Positions 54,322 through 63,367 are shown, counted from the first letter of the stretch. The stretch: DNA of 64,000 nucleotides from Winogradskyella eckloniae (GCF_013249045.1 NZ_JABRWP010000001.1:558001-622000), one strand, 5' to 3'. Program-made: numbers and translations. The notes: generated by a model from the sequence alone, not told the origin.

Positions 54322-57300
54322 TTATTTTTTTGCCGCACTTACGGTCGTAGTTGTACTAGTATTACTCTTTTTCTCTAATGCTAAAAGTCTGGCTTCTAAA
54401 TTTTCATACTTAGAAAGTTGAGCTTCTAGTTGTAATACTGTTTCTTTTAATGCATTATTTTTGTCATTAAGTTCTTGTATCGCTTTTATGGCTACAGGTA
54501 CTACTTTATTATAATCTACAGACCAAAGTTGAGCGTTTTCGTCTTTTGGTTTATTTACTGCTTCTGGTAACACCTTAAATAATTCTTGTGCTATAAAACC
54601 AAGTGTTTTTGTGCCTGTTGCTTCTACAGAAAGCTTGCCATCTTTAAAACTAGAGTTATGTTGTATATAACGCTGAGGTTTTGTTTGGGTTAATAAATCT
54701 AGCGCATTATCAATAGATTTAAATTCTGATTTAATTCTGCGATCGCTATAGGTATCCCAAGCATAGGCAAGACCCGTACCCACATTATTAAAGGCATTAT
54801 TTGGTAGGTGTACGGCATGATTTGGATTGTTTACATTTACACCTAAATTACCATTTACTTCAACGTCTCCATCTCCTTTTATTTCTAAGATATTTCCTGT
54901 GGTTGTGTGAAAAAAGTTAAAAGAGCTATCACTGATTGTATTGTCTGCTCTTCCAAAGAGTGTCCATTCATTTGTAGTTTCACTTGCATTTGCAAATTGA
55001 ATTCTAGGTCCATCATTGGCACTTGTTTCAGTAAGTTGAATATGTGCAGGGTTTGTAGATCCACTATTATTTAAAATACTGATTCTACCATCTTCGTTAT
55101 TTAATTCGCCGATACTTAGTCGATCAGAAATATAATTTTTTCCAATAAAATAACCTGCCCATCCATTGTTGGTATTAACATTATTGTAGGTACCGTAATG
55201 TGTTCCACCAGCAGATGAACTAATTTGATTATAAGTTCCATATTTATTGCCATTTCCTGTTGCTGCTGCCTGGAATTCATTTCTTGATCCATAATAATTA
55301 CCGTTAGCAGATGATAAGAAATCCGTCCAAACACCCATCATACCAGATGTTCCAGGAGTTCCGTTTGAAAATCTATTCCGAACGCCTACAATATCATCAA
55401 TACCAGAGTAGGCACGTTCAAATTCGTTATAGACGCCATATATATTTGATGCAGAAGCACCACGCATACCATTATAGACACCATATTGGTTACCAGTGGC
55501 ACTATTATCTAGATTATTAAATGTACCAAACTGCCAAGCAGATGTTGCTCCACTTAAAAAATTTCGAACGCCATATTGATTGCCAGAGGTTGTAGATGTG
55601 ATTCTATTAAAGAGTCCGTACTTTTGTCCTGTTCCAGTACCAATTACTTCTGTAAATATCCCATGACTTCTTCCTGTTCCATTACCTGTTTTAGAAACAT
55701 ATAATCCACTAGTTTCATTACTGTTGTTATCTGTTTTAAGAATGTTTACACCTCGAGTTGCTGCCGCAGAAGTATTTTCTATATCTAAACGATAATCAGC
55801 TGTTGTTTTACCAATAGCGACATTACCTTGTGTGTAAATGTCATCTGTAATAGCATTGGGTTTTGTTGTTGTGTTTTCTTCATACCAATCTATTTCATCA
55901 GTTTCTACTAAAGATGAAAGGTTCACAGTTTGTGCAGCGATTCCGTCGTTTTCAATTTCTAGAGAAAGTATGTTTGTAGCGTTATTGAAACTAAAAGTGT
56001 TTATGGTCTGGTCATCAGTATCTGTAAATGTTGTAGGAGTTTGCCAAGTTACAGTTCCTCCTCCATTTGTAGTCATTACCTGACCAAAGGTGCCATCTGA
56101 GAGTGGCATAATATATCTATTAGATGATGAAGCGCCTAATGAGGTACGTCCTATAAAAAAAGCAGCAAAACCAGACGTTTTTCTTACGTCTGCATACGAA
56201 CCATAGTGAATACCTCCTGCTGTCTCTGCAATTTCTGTATAAACTCCATATTTATTGCTATGTCCCGTTCGAGAAGTAAATATGTTTTTAACGCCATATT
56301 GGATTCCATTGGTTAGCGTTGCACTAGGTGTAGTGGAACCAATTAAATTGTAAACTCCTGTTTTTTCACCTGCTGTAACGCCTATTATATTATTTCTAAC
56401 TCCTGTTTTTTCTCCTGTGGTAAATGTTCCAGGAATTAGATTGCTCACTAAATTGTTTAAAACCCCTGTTTCAGAGACATAATCTGATGTGGTGCTAAAA
56501 GTATTTTCAAGTCCAATCATTCCAGCACCACTGCCTGTAAAATTACCTTTTATGTTTACTTTATCTCGATTTCCCGTAGCGCTATTATTTACTTCCAAGG
56601 CAGATGAAGTACCAGTTATATTATTATTTCCGCTGAGATTAATAGCAAGTCCAGAACCTCCATTAATATTTGATATTCCAGAAGATATGAGATTGTCTGT
56701 TTCTATTAAAAATTGACTTTGTAATCCATTAATCATTGTATTAGTAGAGCCAATAGAAACATTACCAAGATGATGAATTTCTTGAGAAAGTGTTGTAGCA
56801 GGAAATGTATTGCCTCCAGACACTCTTCCCCAATCAAAATCCCCTGACAAACTACCTAGATTAAGCGTTTGTGTAGCAACCCCATCATCTTGTAAGGAAA
56901 TTTCTAAGGTTGTACCATTGAGGTTTAGTACATCTATTTGTTGGTTGTCAGTATCTGTAAATGATGCAGGTGTTTGCCAAGTTACAGTTCCTCCTCCGTC
57001 TGTGGTCATAACCTGGTTTGCAGTTCCATCTGTCAATGGCATATTATATTCATCATTAATGTTTATCAAACCACTTTTATATACAGTTAAGGCGTTGCTG
57101 CGATTTGCTGTGCTTGAACCATTACCTATGGTAAATATGCGGTCAGAATTATTAAACGTATTTACGGCAACAGGAGTATATTCTGAAGCATAAGAGCCTA
57201 ATGTTGTTTCAGCATAGGAAGATGCAGTATTATCGTGTCCAAAAGCGGTAGAATATATTCCTAATGCATTTGTAGTTAGTCCAAAAGCAGTAGATTGGTT

Positions 57301-58260
57301 TCCAATAGCATTTGTACCTAAACCAAAAGCAGTAGATTGATTTCCATCAGCATTAGTATTACGTCCAAAAGCAGTAGATTCATTACCAATGGCATCACTA
57401 CGATCTCCAAAGGCTAATGAGTTTTCTCCTATAGCATTTGTTGCTTCGCCAAAAGCTGTACTTCTTATACCTGATGCTTCTGTAGTTAATCCAAAGGCTG
57501 TTGATCCGTTACCTGATGCCTCGGAGGATTGTCCAAAAGATGTTGAACCTACACCAAATGCTGTATTGTTAGTGCCAAAAACAAGAGAGTAATCTCCCGA
57601 AGCTACTGAACCTAGTCCAAAAGCTGTGGAGTTTTCACCAGTAGCTTGCACAGATTCACCAATTGCTACACTATTTTCACCTCTAGCTAGAACACTTCTT
57701 CCCATTGCAACAGAGTAATTACCAATATTTCCATTATCCCAATAGCCTCCAAGAGTTGTACCTGCTCTAAATGCTGCCTTTCTTGGATTGAAAAATAGTC
57801 TTGTTCCCGCACCTGTAGCTGTAATTGTTTCACCAGAACCAAACGTACCGGTTATTAAAAGCCCATCTTCTCCATTTATAGTTAAAGCACCATCTGTTGC
57901 TGTGATGGTATTACCTGCTCCAGGACCACCTTCATCATAAGCTTGGTCTAAAGTATTTTTACCACCTGAGGCTATTTTTATCCAACTCGTTGTTGTTTGA
58001 TCCCAATAATAAAAGCCTTTACCATCGGCTCCTGTACCCGTGTAAAAAATAAGCATTCCATCTTGTGCGGCTGCTGGTGAAGACGGAAAAGTACTCATGC
58101 GAGGGATTAAAATACCATCATTGTTAGCAGGACTTGTGGTGCTCGTTGCTTCAATGTCGAGTGTAGCTTGCGGATTCGTATTGCCAATACCCACTTGGGC
58201 ATTTACGTTAAAAATAATAATAGAAAATAATAAGCTGATACGTAGGTTTATAACGTTCAT
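54322..58260 (-). CDS. Giant surface fibre: YadA-like head and S74 chaperone domain
   Basis: A 1312-residue secreted fibre protein. The signal peptide [21 protein letters not shown] is followed by VGIGNTNPQ, common at the start of flavobacterial surface proteins. I start at ATG 58258-58260; the longer reading begins with TTG at 58290. Residues about 180-370 are a YadA-type head of 14-residue repeats with the core STAFG. Then come long repetitive regions, including two copies of QVMTT(D/N)GGGTVTWQTP and many YG-type repeats. Residue 1172 onward is the S74 intramolecular chaperone (SDRRIK, LGFIAQEL), which trimerises fibres and cleaves itself off, and then a coiled coil. It is probably trimeric and cell-surface. 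Its promoter carries paired LytTR-type boxes. Confidence 0.85.
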   Translation of the reverse strand: MNVINLRISLLFSIIIFNVNAQVGIGNTNPQATLDIEATSTTSPANNDGILIPRMSTFPSSPAAAQDGMLIFYTGTGADGKGFYYWDQTTTSWIKIASGGKNTLDQAYDEGGPGAGNTITATDGALTINGEDGLLITGTFGSGETITATGAGTRLFFNPRKAAFRAGTTLGGYWDNGNIGNYSVAMGRSVLARGENSVAIGESVQATGENSTAFGLGSVASGDYSLVFGTNNTAFGVGSTSFGQSSEASGNGSTAFGLTTEASGIRSTAFGEATNAIGENSLAFGDRSDAIGNESTAFGRNTNADGNQSTAFGLGTNAIGNQSTAFGLTTNALGIYSTAFGHDNTASSYAETTLGSYASEYTPVAVNTFNNSDRIFTIGNGSSTANRSNALTVYKSGLININDEYNMPLTDGTANQVMTTDGGGTVTWQTPASFTDTDNQQIDVLNLNGTTLEISLQDDGVATQTLNLGSLSGDFDWGRVSGGNTFPATTLSQEIHHLGNVSIGSTNTMINGLQSQFLIETDNLISSGISNINGGSGLAINLSGNNNITGTSSALEVNNSATGNRDKVNIKGNFTGSGAGMIGLENTFSTTSDYVSETGVLNNLVSNLIPGTFTTGEKTGVRNNIIGVTAGEKTGVYNLIGSTTPSATLTNGIQYGVKNIFTSRTGHSNKYGVYTEIAETAGGIHYGSYADVRKTSGFAAFFIGRTSLGASSSNRYIMPLSDGTFGQVMTTNGGGTVTWQTPTTFTDTDDQTINTFSFNNATNILSLEIENDGIAAQTVNLSSLVETDEIDWYEENTTTKPNAITDDIYTQGNVAIGKTTADYRLDIENTSAAATRGVNILKTDNNSNETSGLYVSKTGNGTGRSHGIFTEVIGTGTGQKYGLFNRITSTTSGNQYGVRNFLSGATSAWQFGTFNNLDNSATGNQYGVYNGMRGASASNIYGVYNEFERAYSGIDDIVGVRNRFSNGTPGTSGMMGVWTDFLSSANGNYYGSRNEFQAAATGNGNKYGTYNQISSSAGGTHYGTYNNVNTNNGWAGYFIGKNYISDRLSIGELNNEDGRISILNNSGSTNPAHIQLTETSANDGPRIQFANASETTNEWTLFGRADNTISDSSFNFFHTTTGNILEIKGDGDVEVNGNLGVNVNNPNHAVHLPNNAFNNVGTGLAYAWDTYSDRRIKSEFKSIDNALDLLTQTKPQRYIQHNSSFKDGKLSVEATGTKTLGFIAQELFKVLPEAVNKPKDENAQLWSVDYNKVVPVAIKAIQELNDKNNALKETVLQLEAQLSKYENLEARLLALEKKSNTSTTTTVSAAKK
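56000..57060 (-). repeat. Internal repeat in the giant fibre gene (two copies)
   Basis: A unit encoding the QVMTTxGGGTVTWQTP region plus following FTDTDxQ occurs at about 56000-56110 and 56945-57060, with high DNA similarity. This suggests internal duplication of a stalk module. Confidence 0.7.
57200..57715 (-). repeat. YadA-head coding repeats, about 42-bp period
   Basis: About a dozen 14-codon repeats with the protein core S(T/V)AFG and a following (A/S)xG turn. The DNA copies are diverged but in register. The block codes for the left-handed beta-roll head of the fibre. Confidence 0.85.
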
Positions 58261-58351
58261 AATTACTATGTTTTGAGTTGTCTGCTTCAAATCAACTTAA
58301 GGCATATCATTTGTAGAGAAGTTGTTTTTTTAAAGCGTAATGACTGATTAG

Positions 58352-58367
58352 TAGCTGAGTAAAGCTA
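58352..58367 (-). promoter_or_regulatory. Core promoter of the giant fibre gene
   Basis: TAGCTGAGTAAAGCTA; the minus strand reads TAGCTTTAC followed by TCAGCTA, similar to the TAnnTTTG -7 element. The same block is upstream of the tail-collar gene and the beta-helix gene. It lies about 92 bp before the ATG. Confidence 0.55.
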
Positions 58368-58395
58368 GCCCAAAACGGTTGTTTTAGTATTTTTT

Positions 58396-58425
58396 TTTAG
58401 TGAACGGTTTTTTTTCTTTAGTGAA
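58396..58425 (-). promoter_or_regulatory. Paired LytTR-type boxes of the giant fibre gene
   Basis: TTTAGTGAA at 58396-58404 and 58417-58425: identical 9-bp direct repeats with a 12-bp spacer (21-bp period). A weaker third box TTTAGTGCC is at 58452-58460. They lie 31 bp upstream of the promoter core. Confidence 0.65.
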
Positions 58426-58537
58426 TACATTTTAACCGTGATTATTAACTTTTTAGTGCCTATTCGTTTACACAAACCTAAGTATGCTCATTTTTAAAGA
58501 GCGTAAGTGTTCTATTGCTTAAATTGGCCGTATAGAT

Positions 58538-59422
58538 GAGGTTTCTACTGAATTATTAAAATTACCTTTTAATCATATCTTTTTTACAGGTTCACCACAA
58601 GTGGGTAAAATTGTAATGTCAGCAGCATCTAAACATTTGGCTTCTGTAACCTTAGAGTTGGGAGGGAAGTCGCCTACTATTGTAGATAAAACAGCAAATA
58701 TTGATAAAACGGCAAAGAAAATAATTTGGGCAAAATTCTTGAATTGTGGTCAAATTTGTGTCTCTCCAGACTATGTGTTGATTGATAAAAGTGTGAAAGT
58801 AGAATTTATTGAGTCTTGTAAAAAATGGCTTAAAACGTACTATGAAGATAATCCGAAAGCATCAGATTCTTATGGAAGAATTGTCACAGATAAGCACTTT
58901 GAAAGATTAACCGCTTATCTCGAAAATGCAAAAACACTTGAAGCGAAATTTGAAGTTGGAGGCGAAACAGAAAACACTACTAAATATATAGAGCCTACTA
59001 TCATTTCAGATTTAAAACCTGAAGCAAAATTGCTAAACGAGGAGGTTTTTGTGCCTACTTTACCTATTGTAACTTATGAGAGTTTAGATATGGCAATTGC
59101 ATATATCAATTCAAAATCGAGACCCTTAGCACTTTACATTTATAGTAAAAGTAAAGTCAATATTAAGAAAATAATGAATAACACAAGAGCTGGTGGGACT
59201 TGTATTAATAATAGTGTGTTGCATTATGCAAATCACAATTTACCGTTTGGAGGTATAAATAATAGTGGTATTGGTAAAAGTCATGGATTTTTTGGTTTTA
59301 AAGCATTCAGTAATGAACGATCGGTTTTAAAACAACACACGTTTGGTGTTACAGAATTGTTGTTTCCGCCTTACACTAGTTTTAAAGAGAAGTTAGCTAG
59401 GATTACGGTTAAGTGGTTTTAG
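58538..59422 (+). pseudogene. Truncated aldehyde dehydrogenase copy
   Basis: Duplicate of the last 295 codons of the gene at 52793. It lacks the N-terminal 176 residues, including most of the cofactor-binding domain, and has no start signals of its own; the first internal ATG is at 58616 (MSAASK). The frame is still open, but conserved positions have changed. NEEIFGPILP has become NEEVFVPTLP, losing the near-invariant Gly, and FLNTGQIC has become FLNCGQIC. The catalytic Cys and Glu remain. This pattern means relaxed selection after duplication. It marks the tandem duplication that produced the second fibre gene. Confidence 0.9.
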
Positions 59423-59429
59423 TAAAAGA

Positions 59430-59459
59430 AAAAAAGCCGCTCCCTACAGCGGCTTTTTC
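59430..59459. terminator. Duplicated hairpin terminator
   Basis: Identical to the hairpin at 54213-54242 (GCCGCT-CCCTAC-AGCGGC). Here it can also end transcription of the tail-collar gene arriving on the minus strand. Confidence 0.8.
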
Positions 59460-59492
59460 CTCAAAACATAATCGTTTGATTTCAAACAATTA

Positions 59493-60566
59493 TTAAAATT
59501 TTATACAATAGACGACTGAAGTATTAATGGGTCTAGTCTCTAATGATCCTGCTGTGGTAGAATCAAAAACAGGTATATCTGTTATATGAGTATGATCACT
59601 TGCAGAATTCGTATTTAGCGAAGGTATAGTGACTGTATGATTGTGATTACCAGTTGTATTCGTAGATAAAGAAGGTATGTTAACCTGGTGGTAATGATTC
59701 CCTGAGGTTGAGGTGTTGAAAGAACCTGGTCCACTGTCTCCATAATTATCGACTATAAAATCACTATGAGTTCCAAAACTATTAGTTGCAATGCTTTCTT
59801 GTTCTCCTCTAACAGAATGGTTGTGACTTCCTGCTGTATTTGTAGACGTTGACCTAGGGTTTGTGTTATGTGAATGACTGCCTCCATTGTTGGTTGAGGT
59901 ATTAGTGCTGTAGGTACTGTGAGAGTGACTGCCATCAGAGCTTGAGGTAGTGCTTGGAGCATCTATTTGATGTAGATGACTTTTTATTTCTCCATCTTGC
60001 GTTGTGCCAACATTATCACCTGTAGTACCGTCACCTCGATCTTGTCTTGATGCTGCATCAGGATCGTTGCCAGAACCATTATCTAAGCCTCTTAAGAATT
60101 TACCTCTATAGTCGGGTAAATTGAAAGTTGTACTGCCATCTCCTGCTCCATACGTGGTGCCCAAAACAGTAAATAATTCAGAATATGTAGTTCTACTAAT
60201 GGCACTGCCATCACAAACTAAATAGCTTGCAGGAGGAGTGGCCATTGGAAAAGCAAATATAGCTCCAGTTGGTATCGCATCTTTAGTTTGCTTTAACATT
60301 CTGTCCCAGGTACTAAGCGATGCATCGTAAAAATAAAAACCTTTAACATCATCGGTTTGATAAACAATTAATCCATCAGCAATGGGTGCACTAATAGAAA
60401 GGCGTTCTAAAGCAGTCATTCTAGGAATTAATACGCCTTTTTCTGAAGATTGGATTTCTAAAATGGATGAATTATCTGGACTTGTTGTGCCTATACCCAC
60501 TTGCGCATTTACTGTAAAAATAATAAAGGAAAACAACAAGCTGATACGTAGGTTTATAACGTTCAT
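59493..60566 (-). CDS. Tail-collar fibre protein with seven HxH motifs
   Basis: A 357-residue secreted protein starting at ATG 60564-60566; the longer reading starts with TTG at 60596. The signal peptide [21 protein letters not shown] and VGIGTTSPD are almost the same as in the giant fibre. Residues about 95-180 form a phage tail-collar domain ([39 protein letters not shown]). The C-terminal part is low-complexity Ser/Thr/Asn with seven HxH motifs (HLH, HSH, HSH, HNH, HYH, HNH, HTH), mostly as G(S/N)HxH. HxH repeats in phage T4 gp37 bind iron along a trimeric needle, so a metal-loaded fibre tip is possible. Paired LytTR boxes precede it. Confidence 0.85.
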   Translation of the reverse strand: MNVINLRISLLFSFIIFTVNAQVGIGTTSPDNSSILEIQSSEKGVLIPRMTALERLSISAPIADGLIVYQTDDVKGFYFYDASLSTWDRMLKQTKDAIPTGAIFAFPMATPPASYLVCDGSAISRTTYSELFTVLGTTYGAGDGSTTFNLPDYRGKFLRGLDNGSGNDPDAASRQDRGDGTTGDNVGTTQDGEIKSHLHQIDAPSTTSSSDGSHSHSTYSTNTSTNNGGSHSHNTNPRSTSTNTAGSHNHSVRGEQESIATNSFGTHSDFIVDNYGDSGPGSFNTSTSGNHYHQVNIPSLSTNTTGNHNHTVTIPSLNTNSASDHTHITDIPVFDSTTAGSLETRPINTSVVYCIKF

Positions 60567-60655
60567 AACTAATATGTTTTGAGATGTCTGCTTCAAGCCA
60601 ACTTAAGCCAAATATTTTGTAGAGAAGTTGTGTTTAAAGCGTAATGACTGATTAA

Positions 60656-60671
60656 TAGCTGAGTAAAACTA
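60656..60671 (-). promoter_or_regulatory. Core promoter of the tail-collar gene
   Basis: TAGCTGAGTAAAACTA, one base different from the copy at 58352-58367 and in the same position relative to the boxes. Confidence 0.5.
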
Positions 60672-60700
60672 GTTTAAAACCATTGTTTTAGTAATTGTTT

Positions 60701-60730
60701 TTTAGTGAATGGTTTTTTTTCTTTAGTGAA
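60701..60730 (-). promoter_or_regulatory. Paired LytTR-type boxes of the tail-collar gene
   Basis: TTTAGTGAA at 60701-60709 and 60722-60730 (21-bp period). A third full copy lies at 60757-60765, 35 bp beyond the second, the same spacing as at the giant fibre gene. Confidence 0.65.
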
Positions 60731-60769
60731 TACATTATAACCGTGTATATAAGCTTTTTAGTGAATAAA

Positions 60770-61204
60770 ATATAAGGATACTTTGTACACCAGTTGAAAT
60801 GCACTCATTTTTATATAGAGTATAAGATCTTTGAGATAGGTAAGGTGTTAATAAATTTTACTGAAAAATGATTCTAAAATAGATATTAAAAGAACAAATA
60901 TTATATTCAACACTTTTGGTTTTTAGCTCTTATTTACACGTGTTTCCTATTGATTTTCCTCTTGCGATTACACGTATTAATTTACCTTGGACATTATTAA
61001 TTATGAATTCTTTGGTGTTTTTTGAGTAGTCATTTTCAAAAATATAAGTTTTGTGTTTCTCTGAAGTTCTTTTTGGCACATGGACTCAAATGTAAGTTTT
61101 AGTTTTGGCTTTACCTTTTGTTTTTTTAATCTAATATTTACAGATCAGATGAAAGTGAATCAAATAGACGCCAAGTTCTTAAAACAACGATGCTTTATAC
61201 TTTA
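60770..61204. other. Long intergenic stretch with a possible gene remnant
   Basis: No intact gene. On the minus strand about 40 codons from about 61055 to the TAA at 60930-60932 read TYIFENDYSKNTKEFIINN and then VQGKLIRVIARGKSIGNTCK. This looks protein-like, but there is no start and no recognisable family. The rest is AT-rich with no features I can support. Confidence 0.3.
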
Positions 61205-62527
61205 TTATTGATACCTAGGTGTTGCACAGCCTATGCCATTCCAGTTTTTAAGTCCTACAGGTATGGCTTCTTCAATCTGAAGACGTGGTAAAAATATTTC
61301 TGCATCCATTGTAGTAGTATTGCCTTGAAGATTAAGGCCTAGCATGCCTCGCAATTGATTTGCACCCGAGTTGGCGGCACTTACAGAGGCGTCAACGGCT
61401 TCTCTACTGAGTTCCTTACGATTTCCATAAATTTTTGCCCAACGTTCAGCTACCGAAATTTGCAGTAGAGCAGTGCTATTTCCTGTTGAGCTTGCATCTA
61501 TACGTTCGGCTTCGTCCACAATATCATCTACAATCATTTCGTCATTTATCTCTTTGTAATCGTACTTTGAGTTTCCTGTGAAGAGGTTATTACTTAGCAC
61601 AATATTTGCACCTTTATTGTAAATGCCACCAAAGTGTCCAAAACCAAAAACATTATTGGTTATAGTGGCAGTTAATTCTTTATCTAAAGCCAAAGCGTTT
61701 CCTCCATATGAGGCAACAGGATCGTGTTTCCAATTAAATAAAGACGTGTTATTACTAATGACGAATTGCGGAACTAATTTAGGGTCATTGCCAACATATC
61801 CTGTGCGCGCATGGATACCATAACCTGTGTTATTTATTGATAAATTATTGCGAATGTAACCTTTTCCTCCTTTTTTTACGCGTACGGAAATGGCGCCTTC
61901 TGTTGGTGCTGTGTTCATAACGACACAGTTTTGCACACCAACATTCATATAGTGACTTGCCACAACAACAATACCACCAGATTCTGGTGATGGATTTTGT
62001 TGGCTCTTTGGGCTTGCTTTTCTGCGTATGGCTAAGTCCTTATCATGATGATAACGATTTCTAGGTCCATTGTCTACAATAATGCCATCGACCACAATTA
62101 GTCCACCTTCTGCCAATTGTCCGTTTTTAGAGCGTTGTTGGTCTGTACGAATATAAAGACGAGGCGTTGTTAGTTTTTTGTAATCGTTAGTGCCTGTAAA
62201 AATCGTTTTATGGTCTGTCCAAGGCGCACGTTTTGTAAACGTAACATCATAACCGCCATAAATTTGAACAGGAACATTTATTTCGTCTGACCCACGTTTA
62301 CCTTTGCTCATATAAACGCCTTCTGCAATATGAATAATATCGTTTGGTTTTAATAAGTAGATAATATTACCTAAGTCTTTTGCAGGTTGTTCTTTTGTGC
62401 CAAGTTTACCTGAACCTGTGGACTTACTCACGTACCAATCTCGTCCTTTTTTTGTGAAATCTACAGCATCTTGTGCATTTAATGATACCATAAACAGAAA
62501 CGCGATTGCATAAATACATACTTTCAT
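61205..62527 (-). CDS. Secreted parallel beta-helix protein
   Basis: A 440-residue secreted protein with signal peptide MKVCIYAIAFLFMVSLNAQ. It opens with the WYVSKSTGSGKLGTKEQPAK motif and NDIIHIAEGVYMSKG, typical of DUF1565/right-handed beta-helix proteins that begin by describing a repeated coil. Helix coils with asparagine ladders follow (CVVMNTAPTEGAISVRV, YIRNNLSINNTGYGIHART, ATITNNVFGFGHFGGIYNKG). No catalytic site of a known polysaccharide lyase is evident. A type IX sorting domain was not seen. Its promoter carries the same boxes and core as the fibre genes, placing it in the same predicted regulon. Confidence 0.8.
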   Translation of the reverse strand: MKVCIYAIAFLFMVSLNAQDAVDFTKKGRDWYVSKSTGSGKLGTKEQPAKDLGNIIYLLKPNDIIHIAEGVYMSKGKRGSDEINVPVQIYGGYDVTFTKRAPWTDHKTIFTGTNDYKKLTTPRLYIRTDQQRSKNGQLAEGGLIVVDGIIVDNGPRNRYHHDKDLAIRRKASPKSQQNPSPESGGIVVVASHYMNVGVQNCVVMNTAPTEGAISVRVKKGGKGYIRNNLSINNTGYGIHARTGYVGNDPKLVPQFVISNNTSLFNWKHDPVASYGGNALALDKELTATITNNVFGFGHFGGIYNKGANIVLSNNLFTGNSKYDYKEINDEMIVDDIVDEAERIDASSTGNSTALLQISVAERWAKIYGNRKELSREAVDASVSAANSGANQLRGMLGLNLQGNTTTMDAEIFLPRLQIEEAIPVGLKNWNGIGCATPRYQ

Positions 62528-62588
62528 TTTAGTTGAATTTTAGGACAGATTACAATCTATAAATGGTAGATAGTATATCTGTAATTAA

Positions 62589-62604
62589 TAGCTGTGTAAA
62601 GCTA
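62589..62604 (-). promoter_or_regulatory. Core promoter of the beta-helix gene
   Basis: TAGCTGTGTAAAGCTA, two bases or fewer different from the fibre-gene cores; 62 bp before the ATG and 28 bp from the boxes. Confidence 0.55.
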
Positions 62605-62632
62605 TTTTTATAACTATATATGGAAGCGTTTT

Positions 62633-62662
62633 TTTAGTGAGTTCGCATTTTTATTTAGTGAA
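62633..62662 (-). promoter_or_regulatory. Paired LytTR-type boxes of the beta-helix gene
   Basis: TTTAGTGAG at 62633-62641 and TTTAGTGAA at 62654-62662 (21-bp period). They lie in the 147-bp gap between the LytTR regulator gene and the beta-helix gene. Confidence 0.65.
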
Positions 62663-62674
62663 CACTGTTAAGTC

Positions 62675-63367
62675 TTATTTATAAGATTTCACTTTACTTA
62701 CCACTAAACTTTTTTGAGAAGCACTTACAGGAATACTGTCGTTATTAAGTGTAATTGTGTTTTTTTCGATACTTATAATGTGGTTTAAATTTACCACGTA
62801 AGAACGGTGTGCTTTTATAAAGTTGTCGCCTTTTAGTTGCTCTGAAATGTGCTTTAAAGTATGCGGTACTAAATATGTTTTTGTTTTTGTAATGATATAG
62901 CAGTAATTGTCAAAGGCTTTTAAGTAGCTAATAGAATTTTGATTTATACGATGTAATCGGCCTTCGTGTTTAATAATAATAAAATGTTGCTTTGACTCAC
63001 TGTAATTATGCCAAGCGAGTTCAATATTTGTTCTTAGACTTGTTTCTGTAAATGGTTTAACAATATAGCCTAATGGATTTACCTGCTTTACGCGGTCAAT
63101 AGTATTGGGATCCGTTTGGGAAGAAAGAAACATATAAGGTAAGTTCTTTTTATCTAATTCTGTAGCGAGATCCACACCATCCTTTTCACCATGGAGTTGA
63201 ATATCAATGAGTATTAAATCGGGTTTTAGCAATTCTATGTCGCGCAGCGCAGTAGTAAAATCTTCAGCATCTCCAATAGCATAAAAACCTTGTTTACGTA
63301 AAGCTACCTCAATTGTAGATGCAATTAATGGTTCGTCTTCAACAATATATATGTTAAGGGATTTCAA
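62675..63367 (-). CDS. LytTR-family response regulator
   Basis: A 230-residue two-component regulator. The receiver domain (1-120) has the acidic pair in VEDEP, phosphoacceptor Asp55 (LILIDIQLHG) and the conserved Lys in GYIVKPF. The output LytTR domain (about 130-230) carries GRLHRINQNSISYLKAFDNY and FIKAHRSYVVNLNHI. It starts with TTG at 63365-63367, because the frame upstream meets a stop and KSLNIYIVEDEP is the expected N-terminus. It lies 98 bp after the histidine kinase stop codon. The gap holds a pair of TTTAGTGA boxes, suggesting autoregulation. Confidence 0.92.
   Translation of the reverse strand: MKSLNIYIVEDEPLIASTIEVALRKQGFYAIGDAEDFTTALRDIELLKPDLILIDIQLHGEKDGVDLATELDKKNLPYMFLSSQTDPNTIDRVKQVNPLGYIVKPFTETSLRTNIELAWHNYSESKQHFIIIKHEGRLHRINQNSISYLKAFDNYCYIITKTKTYLVPHTLKHISEQLKGDNFIKAHRSYVVNLNHIISIEKNTITLNNDSIPVSASQKSLVVSKVKSYK

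Larger units (their letters stand above)
58537..59459 (+). repeat. Segmental duplication, copy B
   Basis: Copy of 53320-54242 with no insertion or deletion. The left junction lies within TAGATGAGGTTTC, where ALDH sequence begins abruptly after the fibre promoter region. The right end is just after the duplicated terminator. Confidence 0.95.

Noticed and set aside
56810..57193. A 127-residue plus-strand frame inside the giant fibre gene
   Set aside because: It is the complement of repetitive Thr/Asn/Gly codons and shows no independent coding character.
57200..57715. Regular repeats that could suggest a CRISPR array
   Set aside because: They are about 42-bp in-frame protein repeats of the YadA head, not identical repeats with unique spacers.
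58601..59422. A functional 273-residue aldehyde dehydrogenase
   Set aside because: It is the truncated duplicate of 52793-54205, lacks the N-terminal domain and has lost conserved residues.
54322..60596. A prophage, suggested by S74 and tail-collar domains
   Set aside because: No capsid, portal, terminase, tail tube, lysis or integrase genes; both proteins have secretion signals and a two-component-linked promoter.
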